From: Colwellia chukchiensis
GTDB lineage: Bacteria > Pseudomonadota > Gammaproteobacteria > Enterobacterales > Alteromonadaceae
Direction of reading: 5' to 3'
DNA length: 64,000 bases
Assembly: GCF_002104455.1 (NCBI RefSeq)
Contig: NZ_NBOC01000009.1
Location: forward strand, 1 to 64,000
The notes below the pieces were generated by a model that was given only the letters and a program-made list of their open reading frames with translations, was not told where the DNA came from and searched no databases. The translations under genes were made by a program, and so were the position numbers. Positions 8,701-16,984 of the stretch are shown piece after piece (the stretch's first letter is position 1; each line of letters opens with the position of its first letter).

Positions 8701-9431
8701 TCAAACATTCGAATATACGCTTCGATTTCGGTCTTTAAGCAAGGGACTGCATTGGCGTATATGCCTTGTAGGTGCGGAAGCACTTTAAGCTGTTGAAGCA
8801 ATTTTCCAACAGGGTGATCGAGGATCGCCTCAACCGTATCACACCCAAGAGTTGTTCTGATTATATGGCCGTTTTCGTCTTCTCGATCTTGTTTGCGGCT
8901 ATTATGAAGCGTTGGAAATTCAGGTCTTGAGGCTAGTACGATCCATTCTAGAACATCTGTTTCATCTATACCTTCGAATGATTTTTCAAAATCAAACCAA
9001 CCTGAACCAGCGTTGCCGATGCCTTTATTTGGTTCTATAGGAAACTCACCGTCGAGTGCTCGCGCTTCTATATCGAGTAGTTTAGTAACGGCTTCATCAG
9101 AGCGAACTGAAAAACATACTCCCTCTTTTGTTAGTTCGGTTTTTGTGAGCAGTAATCTTGGGTTATTAAAGCCAGTATCCGACCTATTTAGTTTGCGAGA
9201 TTTATCTTCTATATGTAGGTCACGCGCTAGTTTCTGTAAGACTTTAATTGCCCCACCACTTCGAGAAAATTTGTCTTTGTTAATAATAAAATTGATTGGT
9301 GAAGCATTGTAATGAACAACTTCCCCGCTAATATACCCCGTTCCTTTAGTCAGCAAGGTTAAGTCAGTCGTAATAAAGCACGTATCCGCTACATGCTCCT
9401 TCCATTTCGTTATTTGCTCTTTCATATTCAT
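5790..9431 (-). CDS. gmtZ: Giant tyrosine recombinase, gamma-mobile-trio integrase GmtZ-like
   Basis: A 1213-residue protein, far larger than the usual 300-450-residue integrases. The recombinase core is visible. The first catalytic arginine is probably in LLPIRGMQARW (around residue 610). The box DIHSLR is at about 823-828, GHATSV follows, and the nucleophile is the tyrosine of MTMYYRKK (around 860). Beyond it comes a cysteine cluster (CSSFDC near 942, CGNC near 977) that looks like a zinc-binding site, as in TnpB-type recombinases of Tn554-like elements. About 600 residues precede the core and have no recognisable motif. The gene begins 15 bases after gmtY and ends overlapping gmtX. It is expected to act with GmtY in moving the island. 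Confidence 0.75.
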   Translation of the reverse strand: MNMKEQITKWKEHVADTCFITTDLTLLTKGTGYISGEVVHYNASPINFIINKDKFSRSGGAIKVLQKLARDLHIEDKSRKLNRSDTGFNNPRLLLTKTELTKEGVCFSVRSDEAVTKLLDIEARALDGEFPIEPNKGIGNAGSGWFDFEKSFEGIDETDVLEWIVLASRPEFPTLHNSRKQDREDENGHIIRTTLGCDTVEAILDHPVGKLLQQLKVLPHLQGIYANAVPCLKTEIEAYIRMFDVGSTITRTPLSTFLTEIKAMASCLVFKLSALGYLYLPFLCKFEVNIEVGKGTWNSSNSLADRLFDFYAPMTNKQSGIAKRINLRGILQSSNIERIEDFPIHFVEDISAAQRVFQEKHGKAKFGTIRKADWIAFFNAIETTEWTSKHPRFDRTYLSSVTNRKLKTHNQLRGTGRYTQLESHAGEEIIEFLRAYAKNASKSSIHSLNYFADWIVSESSNIYFDCIADIKHFHTYSNGEVNHGLNNTLYEYIAGLNEQNTTNRSHWRVIKRFLTKSAQTVSINTGNDLTHPIIEETPFGSDDKRQITTREAMPSLLHELCLEVLLEDDYKIYTDQVNSKGLFNQKTHTREWDTYNRTVPRCLHLLMLLPIRGMQARWLDEGLLDDQIWDFEKAQYVKNTHPLANYKYDDGVEHVNKFGRTGVIRNPSGSGKENLGIFVNTNKTQSRKDLIMGAKPGYEIPWPADTDVDSLNQVYEIINEQKKFNEIYSPPVTTPVNQLDEDNQVYEGIKNQLPYYVPLFRRVQETISKSFPDTRRSLLLPITADALRKLFVNVLREAERRYKEKYPQFKDSLIAFDCNGQPRFDIHSLRVYGVTDLLDNDVPLEVVQMIVGHATSVMTMYYRKKNREEFLELLREAKKTGGASLLHEKSMIEKLGLTEENKQEIIALFDIVDDWKGGTQKVNARPDFDKGGRDKFINGGVCSSFDCKTGGIDVTYTKGGKKVTVTSVEGGDYRCGNCRYFRTGPRYLAEQILYFNLIALEIRELVEKRKELMRKANEIFDHPELELSSIKADRYLNQADQVTKVLAHRIVESRRRKALIDRSRQPMLGESGTNKDNIENSLAVLGQPQSEINFTSEQLSMFDACMETSTQAAVLGIEDIEADISLRKLEKFISQTASLAKEQNPLYFIPDDNDKRLAILFKLHDASELMGRSITDEEFKNPHLLMENLGRDGFKALAQNLTNYEVSLLQEAS

Positions 9432-9446
9432 GTATACTTCTAATTG

Positions 9447-10916
9447 TTATCTAATTTTCGTCAGGCACTTAAAGTCCAATTGGTTCCACTTTGTTTTTGC
9501 AGCTATATTTTTCACCTGACTCGCCATCATAGCCTTTTCTCTCATCACCTCTCGCGACTTTTCGACAGTAAGGTTGTAATACTTTTCTGTGGATAAAACC
9601 GTCGCATGTCTCAAATTTACTTGAGCCTCTTCTTTGGATAGCCCTAGACAGTTTGATTGATAAAACCCGAAAAAATGGCGTAAAGAGTGAGTGCCGAATC
9701 TATCTCCGCATATCCGCTCTGATTCGCGACGAATTCTGCGGTAATAGGTGTTGTAGCATAGAGGCATTCCGTTTTCGCCGCAGAAAAGGAACGGGTGACC
9801 GACGCGAGCTTGACTTAGCAATTCAGGGATAAGCTTTTCAAATGCTAGACGAGCATGGTCATTAGACCAGTCTAGTGTGTATTTATATTTTGATCCTTTT
9901 TCATACACTAGCGTTACTCCTTTCCATCCTAGTCTCAACTTATGTCCATTATGAAGTGATGTCCGTGGCGTAGGTGACTGTAGAAAATCCAAATCAGGCG
10001 CTGGTACATCAATACCTGTTAGATCTTCTAGCTGTTCTTGTTTTAGTATTGTTTCTCGATCGATAAACTCGTTGTTGTCAGGGCACCATGTTTTGCCATG
10101 CGGTGGCGAAAGTATTACTTCATAACTGAATAGAAAACTGTCCTCACTGGGTACTAAATCAGTTACCATCATGTGGAGGGCTTCACTTGCCCGTAGTCCT
10201 GTGAATGCGCATAAAAGATATATTGCTTGTTGATTAACGTCTTTTGCTTGGAGTATTAGTTCGGCCAACTTGTCCGGAGGAAAAAACCTGAAATCTTCAT
10301 CAATACCATTCCAAAGCTTCATTTTTGGGTCTGCATTATATGAAAGACCTTTCGTTGACCAGTTGGTTTTGGCCTTTTCATCTACGTCTAAATGTTGTAG
10401 AAGTGAATATTCATTCTTGTCAAAGTGGTGCCACCCATCAGCGCTTGATGTTGCATAAAAATCTTTAACTATTAGTTCGTTATAATTAAGGTATTGATGT
10501 ACATACTTAGCGTACTTGTTCCATTGATTGTAGGATTTTTTGAGGGTATCAAGTGAGACCCCCTTCCATGATAACCCATATGGGCATCCGCCCTCATGCT
10601 GACAAGTACCGTGAAAGAAATCTTCGAAAAACTCGGCCAACATGAGCTGCGGTTTATCTGCCCACGCCTCAAGTCGATCATTTCGATAGTAGTTGTATTC
10701 AGTAATGGCTGCGACAACCCGAAAAAGATCGTTAAGCTGAGACGTATTCTTACCTCTCATTGTTTTATATAAATGGTTCACGTAACAAAGAAGCGAATAA
10801 GATAAATTTCCATTGCACAAATAAACCAACGGAAACTTCGTCTCTCCGTAGTCTTTTGTTTTTACCCAGCGCGTAAAATACGACACCGACTGGTTTTTAT
10901 TATAAATCGTTTGCAT
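9447..10916 (-). CDS. gmtY: Tyrosine recombinase, gamma-mobile-trio GmtY-like
   Basis: A 489-residue phage-integrase-type recombinase. The active site is complete: arginine in TGLRASEAL (about residue 242), the HSLRH box (about 409), histidine in LRHATV and the nucleophile tyrosine in TEKYYNL (about 446). It is the first gene of the leftward mobility operon and lies next to the island end, the usual place for an integrase. A promoter with a perfect -35 (TTGACA) lies 36-63 bases before the ATG. With the downstream giant recombinase and GmtX-like gene it forms the trio that defines GMT islands. The catalytic assignment is read from the sequence; the GMT name is by recalled gene order and size. 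Confidence 0.78.
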   Translation of the reverse strand: MQTIYNKNQSVSYFTRWVKTKDYGETKFPLVYLCNGNLSYSLLCYVNHLYKTMRGKNTSQLNDLFRVVAAITEYNYYRNDRLEAWADKPQLMLAEFFEDFFHGTCQHEGGCPYGLSWKGVSLDTLKKSYNQWNKYAKYVHQYLNYNELIVKDFYATSSADGWHHFDKNEYSLLQHLDVDEKAKTNWSTKGLSYNADPKMKLWNGIDEDFRFFPPDKLAELILQAKDVNQQAIYLLCAFTGLRASEALHMMVTDLVPSEDSFLFSYEVILSPPHGKTWCPDNNEFIDRETILKQEQLEDLTGIDVPAPDLDFLQSPTPRTSLHNGHKLRLGWKGVTLVYEKGSKYKYTLDWSNDHARLAFEKLIPELLSQARVGHPFLFCGENGMPLCYNTYYRRIRRESERICGDRFGTHSLRHFFGFYQSNCLGLSKEEAQVNLRHATVLSTEKYYNLTVEKSREVMREKAMMASQVKNIAAKTKWNQLDFKCLTKIR

Positions 10917-10951
10917 TCGTCACTTTTTGATTAGATTTCCACTGTCCATAA

Positions 10952-10979
10952 AATGTAATACTTTTTGCACAAATGTCAA
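10952..10979 (-). promoter_or_regulatory. Promoter of the gmtY-gmtZ-gmtX operon
   Basis: Minus strand: TTGACA (10974-10979), 16-bp spacer, TACATT (10952-10957). The predicted start of transcription is about 30 bases before the gmtY ATG. It faces away from nrdB. Confidence 0.6.
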
Positions 10980-11033
10980 ATTTCATCAAAAGTCGATACA
11001 GCAAATTAAATTCTCAGGAAACACTGTATTTAT

Positions 11034-11105
11034 GGGGGGGGTAAGATTTTTACGTAATTCTGCGTAATTTTGAGAAAAGTTAGATTCCCTTGTCCAACAA
11101 AGAGA
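11034..11105. other. Right end of the island and junction with nrdB
   Basis: The strip between the gmtY promoter and the nrdB remnant contains a run of eight G (11034-11041). Next are two copies of CGTAATT (11054-11060 and 11063-11069, ACGTAATTCTGCGTAATT), which could be recombinase-binding repeats. The match to nrdB begins at GAGACATGGGCC. Comparison with NrdB proteins puts the junction near 11099-11105, because the residues before [10 protein letters not shown] (IPLSNK) do not fit the family. The left end of the island is outside the window, so the core site cannot be defined. Confidence 0.55.
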
Positions 11106-11905
11106 CATGGGCCTTTAGTGAAACCATTCATTCGCGCTCCTACACTCACATTCTGCGTAACTTGTTTACTGAGCCCGGCGAAATTTTTGATGATATTGTT
11201 GTCAACCCGGCAATTTTAAAACGCGCTAGCTCAATCGCTAAATATTTTGATGATGTCATACTGGCCACACAACTACTACAGTCGCAAGGTGAAGGTAGTT
11301 ATCAAGTTGATGGCAAAACCGTAGACGTGAGCACTCGTAAACTAAAAGAGCGTTTATACCTAGCTATCTGCTCAGTTAATGCTTTAGAAGCAATTCGCTT
11401 CTATGTCAGCTTTGCCTGCTCTTTTGCCTTTGCTGAACGTGAATTACTCGAAGGTAATGCGAAAATAATTAAACTTATCGCCCGTGATGAGGCACTACAC
11501 CTAACTGGAACTCAGCACATTCTTAACAACTGGCAATCAGGTAAAGATGACCCAGAAATGCAAGAAATCGCCACTGAAATGCGTGAACAAGGTAAACAAA
11601 TTTTCATGGATGTGGTGGAGCAAGAAAAAGAATGGGCCGACTACCTGTTTAAAGATGGCTCTATGATTGGTTTGAATGCTGCGATATTAAAACAATACAT
11701 TGAATACACCAGTAACCAACGTATGACTGCCATAGGTTTTGACGCACCATTTGAGATAAAAAGTAACCCACTACCTTGGATGAACTCATACCTTGTAAGT
11801 GACAATGTGCAAGTGGCACCGCAAGAAACAGAAATTTCAAGTTACTTAGTCGGCCAAGTCGACTCGTCGGTATCTAGCGAAGATTTCGATGACTTTGATT
11901 TGTAA
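11090..11905 (+). pseudogene. nrdB: Ribonucleotide reductase class Ia beta subunit, 3' portion only (5' part removed by island)
   Basis: The 271-codon frame matches the last ~265 residues of NrdB (family length about 376). It begins at the helix bearing [14 protein letters not shown], which holds iron ligands equivalent to E. coli Glu115 and His118 and the radical Tyr122. The later ligands are present (E in [14 protein letters not shown] and H in [13 protein letters not shown]), as is the C-terminal tail that docks on NrdA. The first ~108 residues, with the Asp84 iron ligand, are missing. The only start is a TTG (11090) with a weak AGAAAAG upstream. The fragment alone should not form a working di-iron site. 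The missing part and nrdA should lie beyond the island's other end, or another reductase supplies the cell. Confidence 0.85.
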
Positions 11906-12162
11906 TGTCAGAAAAAGTTATTGTTGACGGTCAAGAAATTACCTTTCTTGAGCAAGACAAGAATATACTCAATGCCCTCGAGCGTGTGGGCATTGAAAGT
12001 CATTATCATTGTCGAGATGGCTTCTGTGGTGCTTGTCGTTGTAAATTAATTAGCGGCAATGTTGAGTACCCTATTGACCCGTTAGCTTTTATCGGCGACG
12101 GAGAAATCCTAACTTGTTGCTCAAAACCGATCACAGATATCGAAATTGATGTCCACGACTAA
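11905..12162 (+). CDS. yfaE: 2Fe-2S ferredoxin YfaE, NrdB diferric-tyrosyl cofactor maintenance
   Basis: An 85-residue plant-type ferredoxin. The cluster cysteines follow CxxxxCxxC (CRDGFCGAC) with the fourth in LTCC. YfaE reduces the diferric centre of NrdB so that the tyrosyl radical can be rebuilt, and it normally follows nrdB. Here the ATG overlaps the nrdB stop (TAATG). The gene looks intact. Because the island cut off the native promoter upstream of nrdA, its expression now depends on read-through from a promoter within the nrdB remnant or island end, which I could not identify. Confidence 0.85.
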   Translation: MSEKVIVDGQEITFLEQDKNILNALERVGIESHYHCRDGFCGACRCKLISGNVEYPIDPLAFIGDGEILTCCSKPITDIEIDVHD

Positions 12163-12184
12163 CATTAACGCTTAACCCCAAATA

Positions 12185-12214
12185 ACGGAAAACTATCGCT
12201 GCTAAGTTTTCCGT
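12185..12214 (+). terminator. Hairpin after yfaE, likely terminator
   Basis: ACGGAAAACT (12185-12194) pairs perfectly with AGTTTTCCGT (12205-12214) across a 10-base loop. It lies 23 bases after the yfaE stop. There is no downstream T-run, so it may stabilise the 3' end rather than terminate on its own. Confidence 0.5.
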
Positions 12215-12664
12215 ATCGGCACGAGTTTACACATAACAAGTAATACCACAGCCAGCTGCCAATACCCTAGCGAACCAATATCCAAACCTATTAACAAGCG
12301 ATTCAACAATATATGACAATATATGACAATGCACTTTAACCGCTGCGTTATGTTATGCAACAAGCCCTTATACTGCCTGTAATACCTATCTTCAGCATAA
12401 CCCTTTAGCCTGGTGATGCTGGCTGACCATACCTGATATAATTAGCACCAACACTTTTTCAGCGCCTAATAATAACCTTGCCCTGAGTTTACTAACGCAA
12501 TAAAACCATCACGTTCGATAATCCCGTCTATACTACTTTATTAGCCAGTTGCAATGCTCACATGAGCACGAGGCGGCAACAGTCTTTTGTTTTCATTAAC
12601 AGGCTAAGCCATTGCGCTGTCGCCACACCATTCGGCCGATTAATAAAGGCTGTAACGAAAACGT
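12215..12664. other. Intergenic stretch without a recognisable gene
   Basis: About 450 bases with stops in all frames at short intervals. The only repeat seen is a 10-bp unit in two tandem copies (ATATGACAAT, 12311-12330). The promoter of the following hydrolase operon should be in the last 100 bases, but I could not pick clear boxes. Confidence 0.5.
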
Positions 12665-12676
12665 TTGGAGAGAAAA

Positions 12677-13300
12677 ATGAGTAAACCTTATCTGCGTTTA
12701 GATAAAAATGACGCCGCTGTACTGTTAGTTGATCATCAAACCGGCTTGTTATCGTTAGTCAGAGATATTGATCCTGATAAATTTAAAAATAATGTTTTAG
12801 CCTTAGCAGATTGTGCCATATATTTTGATTTGCCAACCATTTTAACCACCAGTTTTGAGCAAGGACCCAACGGACCTTTAGTACCTGAGCTTAAAGCCAT
12901 GTTTCCTGACTCACCCTATATTGCTCGGCCCGGCCAAATTAATGCATGGGACAATGAAGATTTCGTCAACGCGATTAAAGCAACGGGTAAAAAGCAGCTG
13001 ATCATCGCTGGGGTAGTAACGGAAGTTTGCGTGGCGTTTCCTGTGCTTTCAGCAATTGAAGAAGGGTTTGAAGTCTTTGTGGTCACTGACGCTTCTGGCA
13101 CCTTTAATGCCATGACACGTGATGCCGCTTGGCAGCGTATGACCGCAGCGGGTGCGCAATTAATGACTTGGTTTGGCCTGGCTTGTGAATTACACCGTGA
13201 CTGGCGCAATGATATTGAGGGGCTAGGAAACTTATTCTCAAACCATATCCCTGACTATCGTAACTTAATCAATAGCTACAATACATTGCAATCTCAATAG
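12677..13300 (+). CDS. Isochorismatase-family hydrolase (YcaC-like)
   Basis: A 207-residue cysteine hydrolase of the isochorismatase fold. The catalytic triad is visible: Asp in LLVDHQTG (~residue 19), Lys in TGKKQLIIAG and Cys in VVTEVCV (~115). The cis-peptide-type GVVTE turn precedes the cysteine. The closest recognisable relatives are YcaC-type hydrolases of unknown substrate. I start it at the ATG at 12677, which has a GGAGAG site 6 bases upstream; a TTG at 12665 is in frame but covers that site. It is followed after 43 bases by an FMN reductase gene, probably co-transcribed, which hints at a role in handling a small aromatic or N-containing compound. Confidence 0.8.
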   Translation: MSKPYLRLDKNDAAVLLVDHQTGLLSLVRDIDPDKFKNNVLALADCAIYFDLPTILTTSFEQGPNGPLVPELKAMFPDSPYIARPGQINAWDNEDFVNAIKATGKKQLIIAGVVTEVCVAFPVLSAIEEGFEVFVVTDASGTFNAMTRDAAWQRMTAAGAQLMTWFGLACELHRDWRNDIEGLGNLFSNHIPDYRNLINSYNTLQSQ

Positions 13301-13343
13301 TCTTATTAATACGGCATGCCTTAGGCATAATTTAGGAGTTAAA

Positions 13344-13901
13344 ATGACCAGCAAAACCCATATTGTTGCTATTTCAGGCAGTTTACGAAAATCATCATAT
13401 AATACTGCCGCCATTAACGCCGCAGCACAGTTATTACCCGAAAACTGTAGCCTTGAGTTATTAGATATTGCTAAGTTGCCTTTATACAATCAAGAGCTCG
13501 ACGGGGAGTTAACACCTGAAGCCGTGTTAACACTAACGCAAAAAGTGGCAAATGCCGATGCCATTTTATTTTCCACACCTGAATACAACTATTCAGTGCC
13601 TGGTGTTTTAAAAAATGCCATTGATTGGCTTTCTAGGCAGCAACCACAGCCATTTTCAGGTAAGCCTGCGGCTATAATGAGCGCGAGTATGAGTGTCTTA
13701 GGCGGCGCAAGAGCGCAGTATCACCTTCGACAGATCATGATTTATTTAGATGTCCACTTCATTAATAAACCTGAAGTTATGATCGCAAGCGCACATAACA
13801 AGTTTAACCAACAAGGTGAATTAGACGATCAGCTCAGTCGCGACTTTATCCAACAGTTAATGGCGGCACTTGTCACTTGGCATAATCAACTTAACAAATA
13901 A
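13344..13901 (+). CDS. NADPH-dependent FMN reductase family protein (ChrR/YieF-like)
   Basis: A 185-residue flavodoxin-like quinone/FMN reductase. The phosphate-binding loop is GSLRKSSYNT (residues ~11-20) and the flavin/nicotinamide loop is PEYNYSVPGVLKNAIDWLSR (~78-97), both hallmarks of the NADPH_dep_FMN_red family. Members reduce quinones, chromate or azo compounds with two electrons and are cytosolic. There is a good AGGAG site 7 bases before the ATG. It lies 43 bases behind the isochorismatase-like gene, so the two are likely one transcript. The substrate is not predictable. Confidence 0.85.
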   Translation: MTSKTHIVAISGSLRKSSYNTAAINAAAQLLPENCSLELLDIAKLPLYNQELDGELTPEAVLTLTQKVANADAILFSTPEYNYSVPGVLKNAIDWLSRQQPQPFSGKPAAIMSASMSVLGGARAQYHLRQIMIYLDVHFINKPEVMIASAHNKFNQQGELDDQLSRDFIQQLMAALVTWHNQLNK

Positions 13902-14336
13902 CGATCCCTCGCTAAATGGCCAACATAAGTTGCACTATTGCCACTGCCGCTTATTTTGCGCCATTTTTCATAGCTCCTCCTTAGCAAGAGTACGCACGAA
14001 ATATTGGTTCTACTGAGCCGAACGATTTATTAGTTTTTTTGGTATTTTTCCCTCATGAGCTGCGTGTTATTGTTTCAACACGCAATGATCTTGGTCGGTT
14101 AAAGCTCATTATTAACATTCAAAGTAGCAAGCTTCAGCCCCTGACAGGCCATTATGGCAAGCCGCTAATTGCTGCGCTTATTGCCAATGCCTTGCGCTTT
14201 ATTTACAAATTAAAGAGCCATAACGTGAGTAAGTTTTCGTTATATTTTCACAATCAATATAGCTAATTACATATGCATACTCATTGTTGATAGCAAGGCT
14301 AATACCACTGATTAATTTTAAACTTAGGAAAGTATT
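13902..14336. other. Intergenic stretch, no convincing gene
   Basis: A 75-codon open frame (14039-14266) lies here, but it has no ribosome binding site and no recognisable composition. I see no clear terminator or repeat. The cytochrome b561 gene start has an AGGAAAG site at 14326-14332. Confidence 0.4.
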
Positions 14337-14921
14337 ATGGGTCTTAAAAATACAAGCAATAACTATGGCAGCATTGCTAAATGGTTGCATTGGCTAACGG
14401 CGGCGCTTTTTTTTGCTGCTTATGCCAGTGTCTATTTTAGGCATTGGTTTACTGAACGGGATACGCCTGCAAACTGGACCGCCTTGCAGTTGCATTTATC
14501 TTTTGGCGTTACCATTGCTGTGCTAGTAACGCTGCGTATAATTTGGCGCATCATGAATCAAGCCCCTGCCCAAGAGCCAGGCAGCAAGCTTGAACACGGA
14601 GCCGCCCATGCTGGCCATTATGCTCTATACGCCATCATGGTGATTATGCCAGTCACGGGTTATTTAGGTACTAAAGTCGACACTGAATATTTTTTTCTAT
14701 TCGATATTGCAATGTTTGAAAGTACAGCAATGTTTGCATGGATTAGCACTACGTTTAACATCAGCTACCAAGCCTTTGAAGCACCATTAGATTATTTGCA
14801 TAAAAACATATTAGGGGCCTGGCTAGTGTGGATACTTATTTTAGGTCACGTCTTAGCCGCGTTATATCACCACTTTATCAAACAAGATCGTACCCTTCGT
14901 AAAATGACAACAAATAAATAG
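14337..14921 (+). CDS. Cytochrome b561 family membrane protein
   Basis: A 194-residue integral membrane protein with four main hydrophobic helices, of the bacterial cytochrome b561 (CybB/YceJ) type. Conserved haem-ligand histidines are seen in KWLHWLTA (His18), LQLHLSFG, HAGHYALY and ILGHVLAALYHHF. In E. coli CybB moves electrons from superoxide to ubiquinone, while YceJ partners a periplasmic lipid-binding protein. No YceI-like neighbour is seen here. The ATG follows an AGGAAAG site. It appears to be a single-gene unit. Confidence 0.82.
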   Translation: MGLKNTSNNYGSIAKWLHWLTAALFFAAYASVYFRHWFTERDTPANWTALQLHLSFGVTIAVLVTLRIIWRIMNQAPAQEPGSKLEHGAAHAGHYALYAIMVIMPVTGYLGTKVDTEYFFLFDIAMFESTAMFAWISTTFNISYQAFEAPLDYLHKNILGAWLVWILILGHVLAALYHHFIKQDRTLRKMTTNK

Positions 14922-15090
14922 AGCAATTAATTTACAAGCAACAACGGAGCAGTAAGGTCACGCACGACTAGCCTCTTTTAGGGCAATTTTTCTCAGTGCG
15001 GGCGTGAAGTAATCGCTAGCCGCCGAAACGACTTTTTATCCCAGCAATTAAAAATATTGTTGCGCGTTAATAATAATGTATGATGTTGAT

Positions 15091-16740
15091 ATGACACGGC
15101 TTATATCAACATTTTTCCTATTGACAACTTGCCTAATATTGGTGGGCTGTACCACGTCACGATTTGCAAAACTGCAGTCTGCAAGCGTAAATATTGTCCA
15201 AGCTAATGACCCTGCCCAATTACCGGTTCTAATTACATTTAACACCCTTGAGCTAGAAAGTTACTGCCGCACATTACCTGCGACAACCGACTTTGGCATA
15301 GTGGCGTTATTACAATGTGCAAACGAGTTATTATCTCGTGCTGACTTATCTGCACAACAGCGAGACTTCGCCTTAAGTGCCTATAACCGTAATTTAACCT
15401 TATTGGTTAAAGCCGAACATGCCGGCCGACTAGCAAAAGATCGGGTCTTGATACACTACGAAAATTTAGTACCATTTTCATTTGTTGACGATATTGTTGC
15501 ACTCGATAAGCGCTTAACACCCGCCATCACGGGTGAAATAGGGCTAGCTATCACTACCTCTCGCGATAATACGCAAACAGGATTAGATATTTATTTCCCG
15601 CTCGAAGGTGTTAAGCAGTCGGCAACAATTTTATTAAAAAATATTACATTACAGCAAGAAAAAACCTTGCGAATTAGCGTAGAAATTAAAGCAAGTAACG
15701 ATAATAACGTTATCAACTTAGGCGATAATAAGTATCAAATACGACACTCCCCCGCCGCTGCCTATCTCGATTTGTTAGAGCAAGCCAATATCGACGATTA
15801 CAATTGGCTAGGCATGGTATCGCCAACCCAAGCAGAAAAGCGCCGCGGCGTGTTTGTGATCGGTAATATTTCTCAACACAAAATACCCATTATCATGATC
15901 CATGGTTTAAATTCTGATCCGCTGATCTGGCGTCATTTAACCATGGCCATACTCAACAACCCAGCATTAGTCGCTAACTATCAAATTTGGCATATTTATT
16001 ACCCATCCGGTCCGCCACCTTTTTATAGCGCCGCTAGAACCCGCGATAATTTGCAACAATTATTAAAAACCATCGATAGCCCAAGGTTGGCAAAAAAGGC
16101 GGTTATTATTGGTCACAGCATGGGGGGAGTTGTTGCAAATTTGCTCAGTACGCGAGCTGATCACCAACTGTGGGATGCCACCTTTAAATTACGACCAGAG
16201 CAGATGGACAGCGTTGAGCCTGCAGTCAAAGACATTTTTATTTACCAAGCAGTCTTTGCAAGTAATACTGTATTTTTCTTAGACACGCCGTTTAAAGGCT
16301 CTGAAGTTGCCAGTTCAGTTATTGGTAAGCTGGGCGCATTTTTGGTTACCTTACCGACTGAGTTTACAAAAATATTTCAAAACTTTTTCGCGCGCACAGG
16401 CGTGCATATATTAACTGATAAAATGCGGCCTTTTTTAATCAATTATGGTCCTAGTAGTATCCATGTATTACGTCCAGGTCACCCGTTAATGGAGACACTT
16501 TACGATTTACCTATTCAAGGCGAGTCCTATGCCATTATTGGCTCAGACGGTGCATTAAGTTGTCAAGACGAGCTAACTTGTTCCAGCATCTCAGATGGTG
16601 TTGTTAACTACACATCAGCCAATTACCTGCATGCCAAAGAGCGACTTATTGTCAGCTCTGCGCATAACTCATTTCAAAATGAACAAGCTATCGCGTTTAT
16701 TTTAAATAAATTAAATGTAGCGCAAGACGATACAGAGTAA
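15091..16740 (+). CDS. Alpha/beta-hydrolase lipoprotein (lipase/esterase-like)
   Basis: About 549 residues from the ATG at 15091. The signal peptide ends in a lipobox (LVGC, then TTS), so the protein is probably anchored in the outer membrane facing the periplasm. The C-terminal half is an alpha/beta-hydrolase: an oxyanion-hole region MIHGLNSD, the nucleophile elbow GHSMGG and a late histidine in SSAHNSF as the likely catalytic His. The N-terminal ~230 residues are an extra domain of unknown type. An upstream ATG (15076) would add MYDVD before the signal peptide. Acidic residues there make the internal start more likely. The substrate is probably a lipid or ester but is unknown. Confidence 0.75.
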   Translation: MTRLISTFFLLTTCLILVGCTTSRFAKLQSASVNIVQANDPAQLPVLITFNTLELESYCRTLPATTDFGIVALLQCANELLSRADLSAQQRDFALSAYNRNLTLLVKAEHAGRLAKDRVLIHYENLVPFSFVDDIVALDKRLTPAITGEIGLAITTSRDNTQTGLDIYFPLEGVKQSATILLKNITLQQEKTLRISVEIKASNDNNVINLGDNKYQIRHSPAAAYLDLLEQANIDDYNWLGMVSPTQAEKRRGVFVIGNISQHKIPIIMIHGLNSDPLIWRHLTMAILNNPALVANYQIWHIYYPSGPPPFYSAARTRDNLQQLLKTIDSPRLAKKAVIIGHSMGGVVANLLSTRADHQLWDATFKLRPEQMDSVEPAVKDIFIYQAVFASNTVFFLDTPFKGSEVASSVIGKLGAFLVTLPTEFTKIFQNFFARTGVHILTDKMRPFLINYGPSSIHVLRPGHPLMETLYDLPIQGESYAIIGSDGALSCQDELTCSSISDGVVNYTSANYLHAKERLIVSSAHNSFQNEQAIAFILNKLNVAQDDTE

Positions 16741-16833
16741 TAAGTTCTGGCTATTGGCTGAAGACATCGCGGGTCGATGCGATAAAACCTGATGCAAATG
16801 CCCTGATAAAGTCGGCCGATAAAACGCATAAAA

Positions 16834-16882
16834 AAATAGCTGACACTACCCATTAAGTCAATAATGATAATGTCAGCTATTT
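16834..16882 (-). terminator. Intrinsic terminator of the minus-strand hypothetical-hemD-rnk operon
   Basis: AAATAGCTGACA (16834-16845) pairs perfectly with TGTCAGCTATTT (16871-16882). On the minus strand the stem is followed by a seven-T run, as in a rho-independent terminator, about 100 bases after the rnk stop. The loop is long (25 bases). The plus strand, after the lipase-like gene, lacks a T-run. Confidence 0.65.
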
Positions 16883-16984
16883 AAGCGCTTAGACTGAGTT
16901 TAACACCAACTTCGTCGCTGCGCTTTAAATTGCCTTTAACGCCTAACTGCGCGATAACGTTAAGCATATACGATATGTAAGTAT

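Noticed and set aside
11090-11092. TTG as a functional start of a short NrdB
   Set aside because: The product would lack the Asp iron ligand and the first helices of the ferritin-like fold, and the upstream site is weak.
14039-14266. 75-codon open frame between the FMN reductase and cytochrome b561 genes
   Set aside because: No ribosome binding site, no recognisable domain, composition of random AT-rich DNA.
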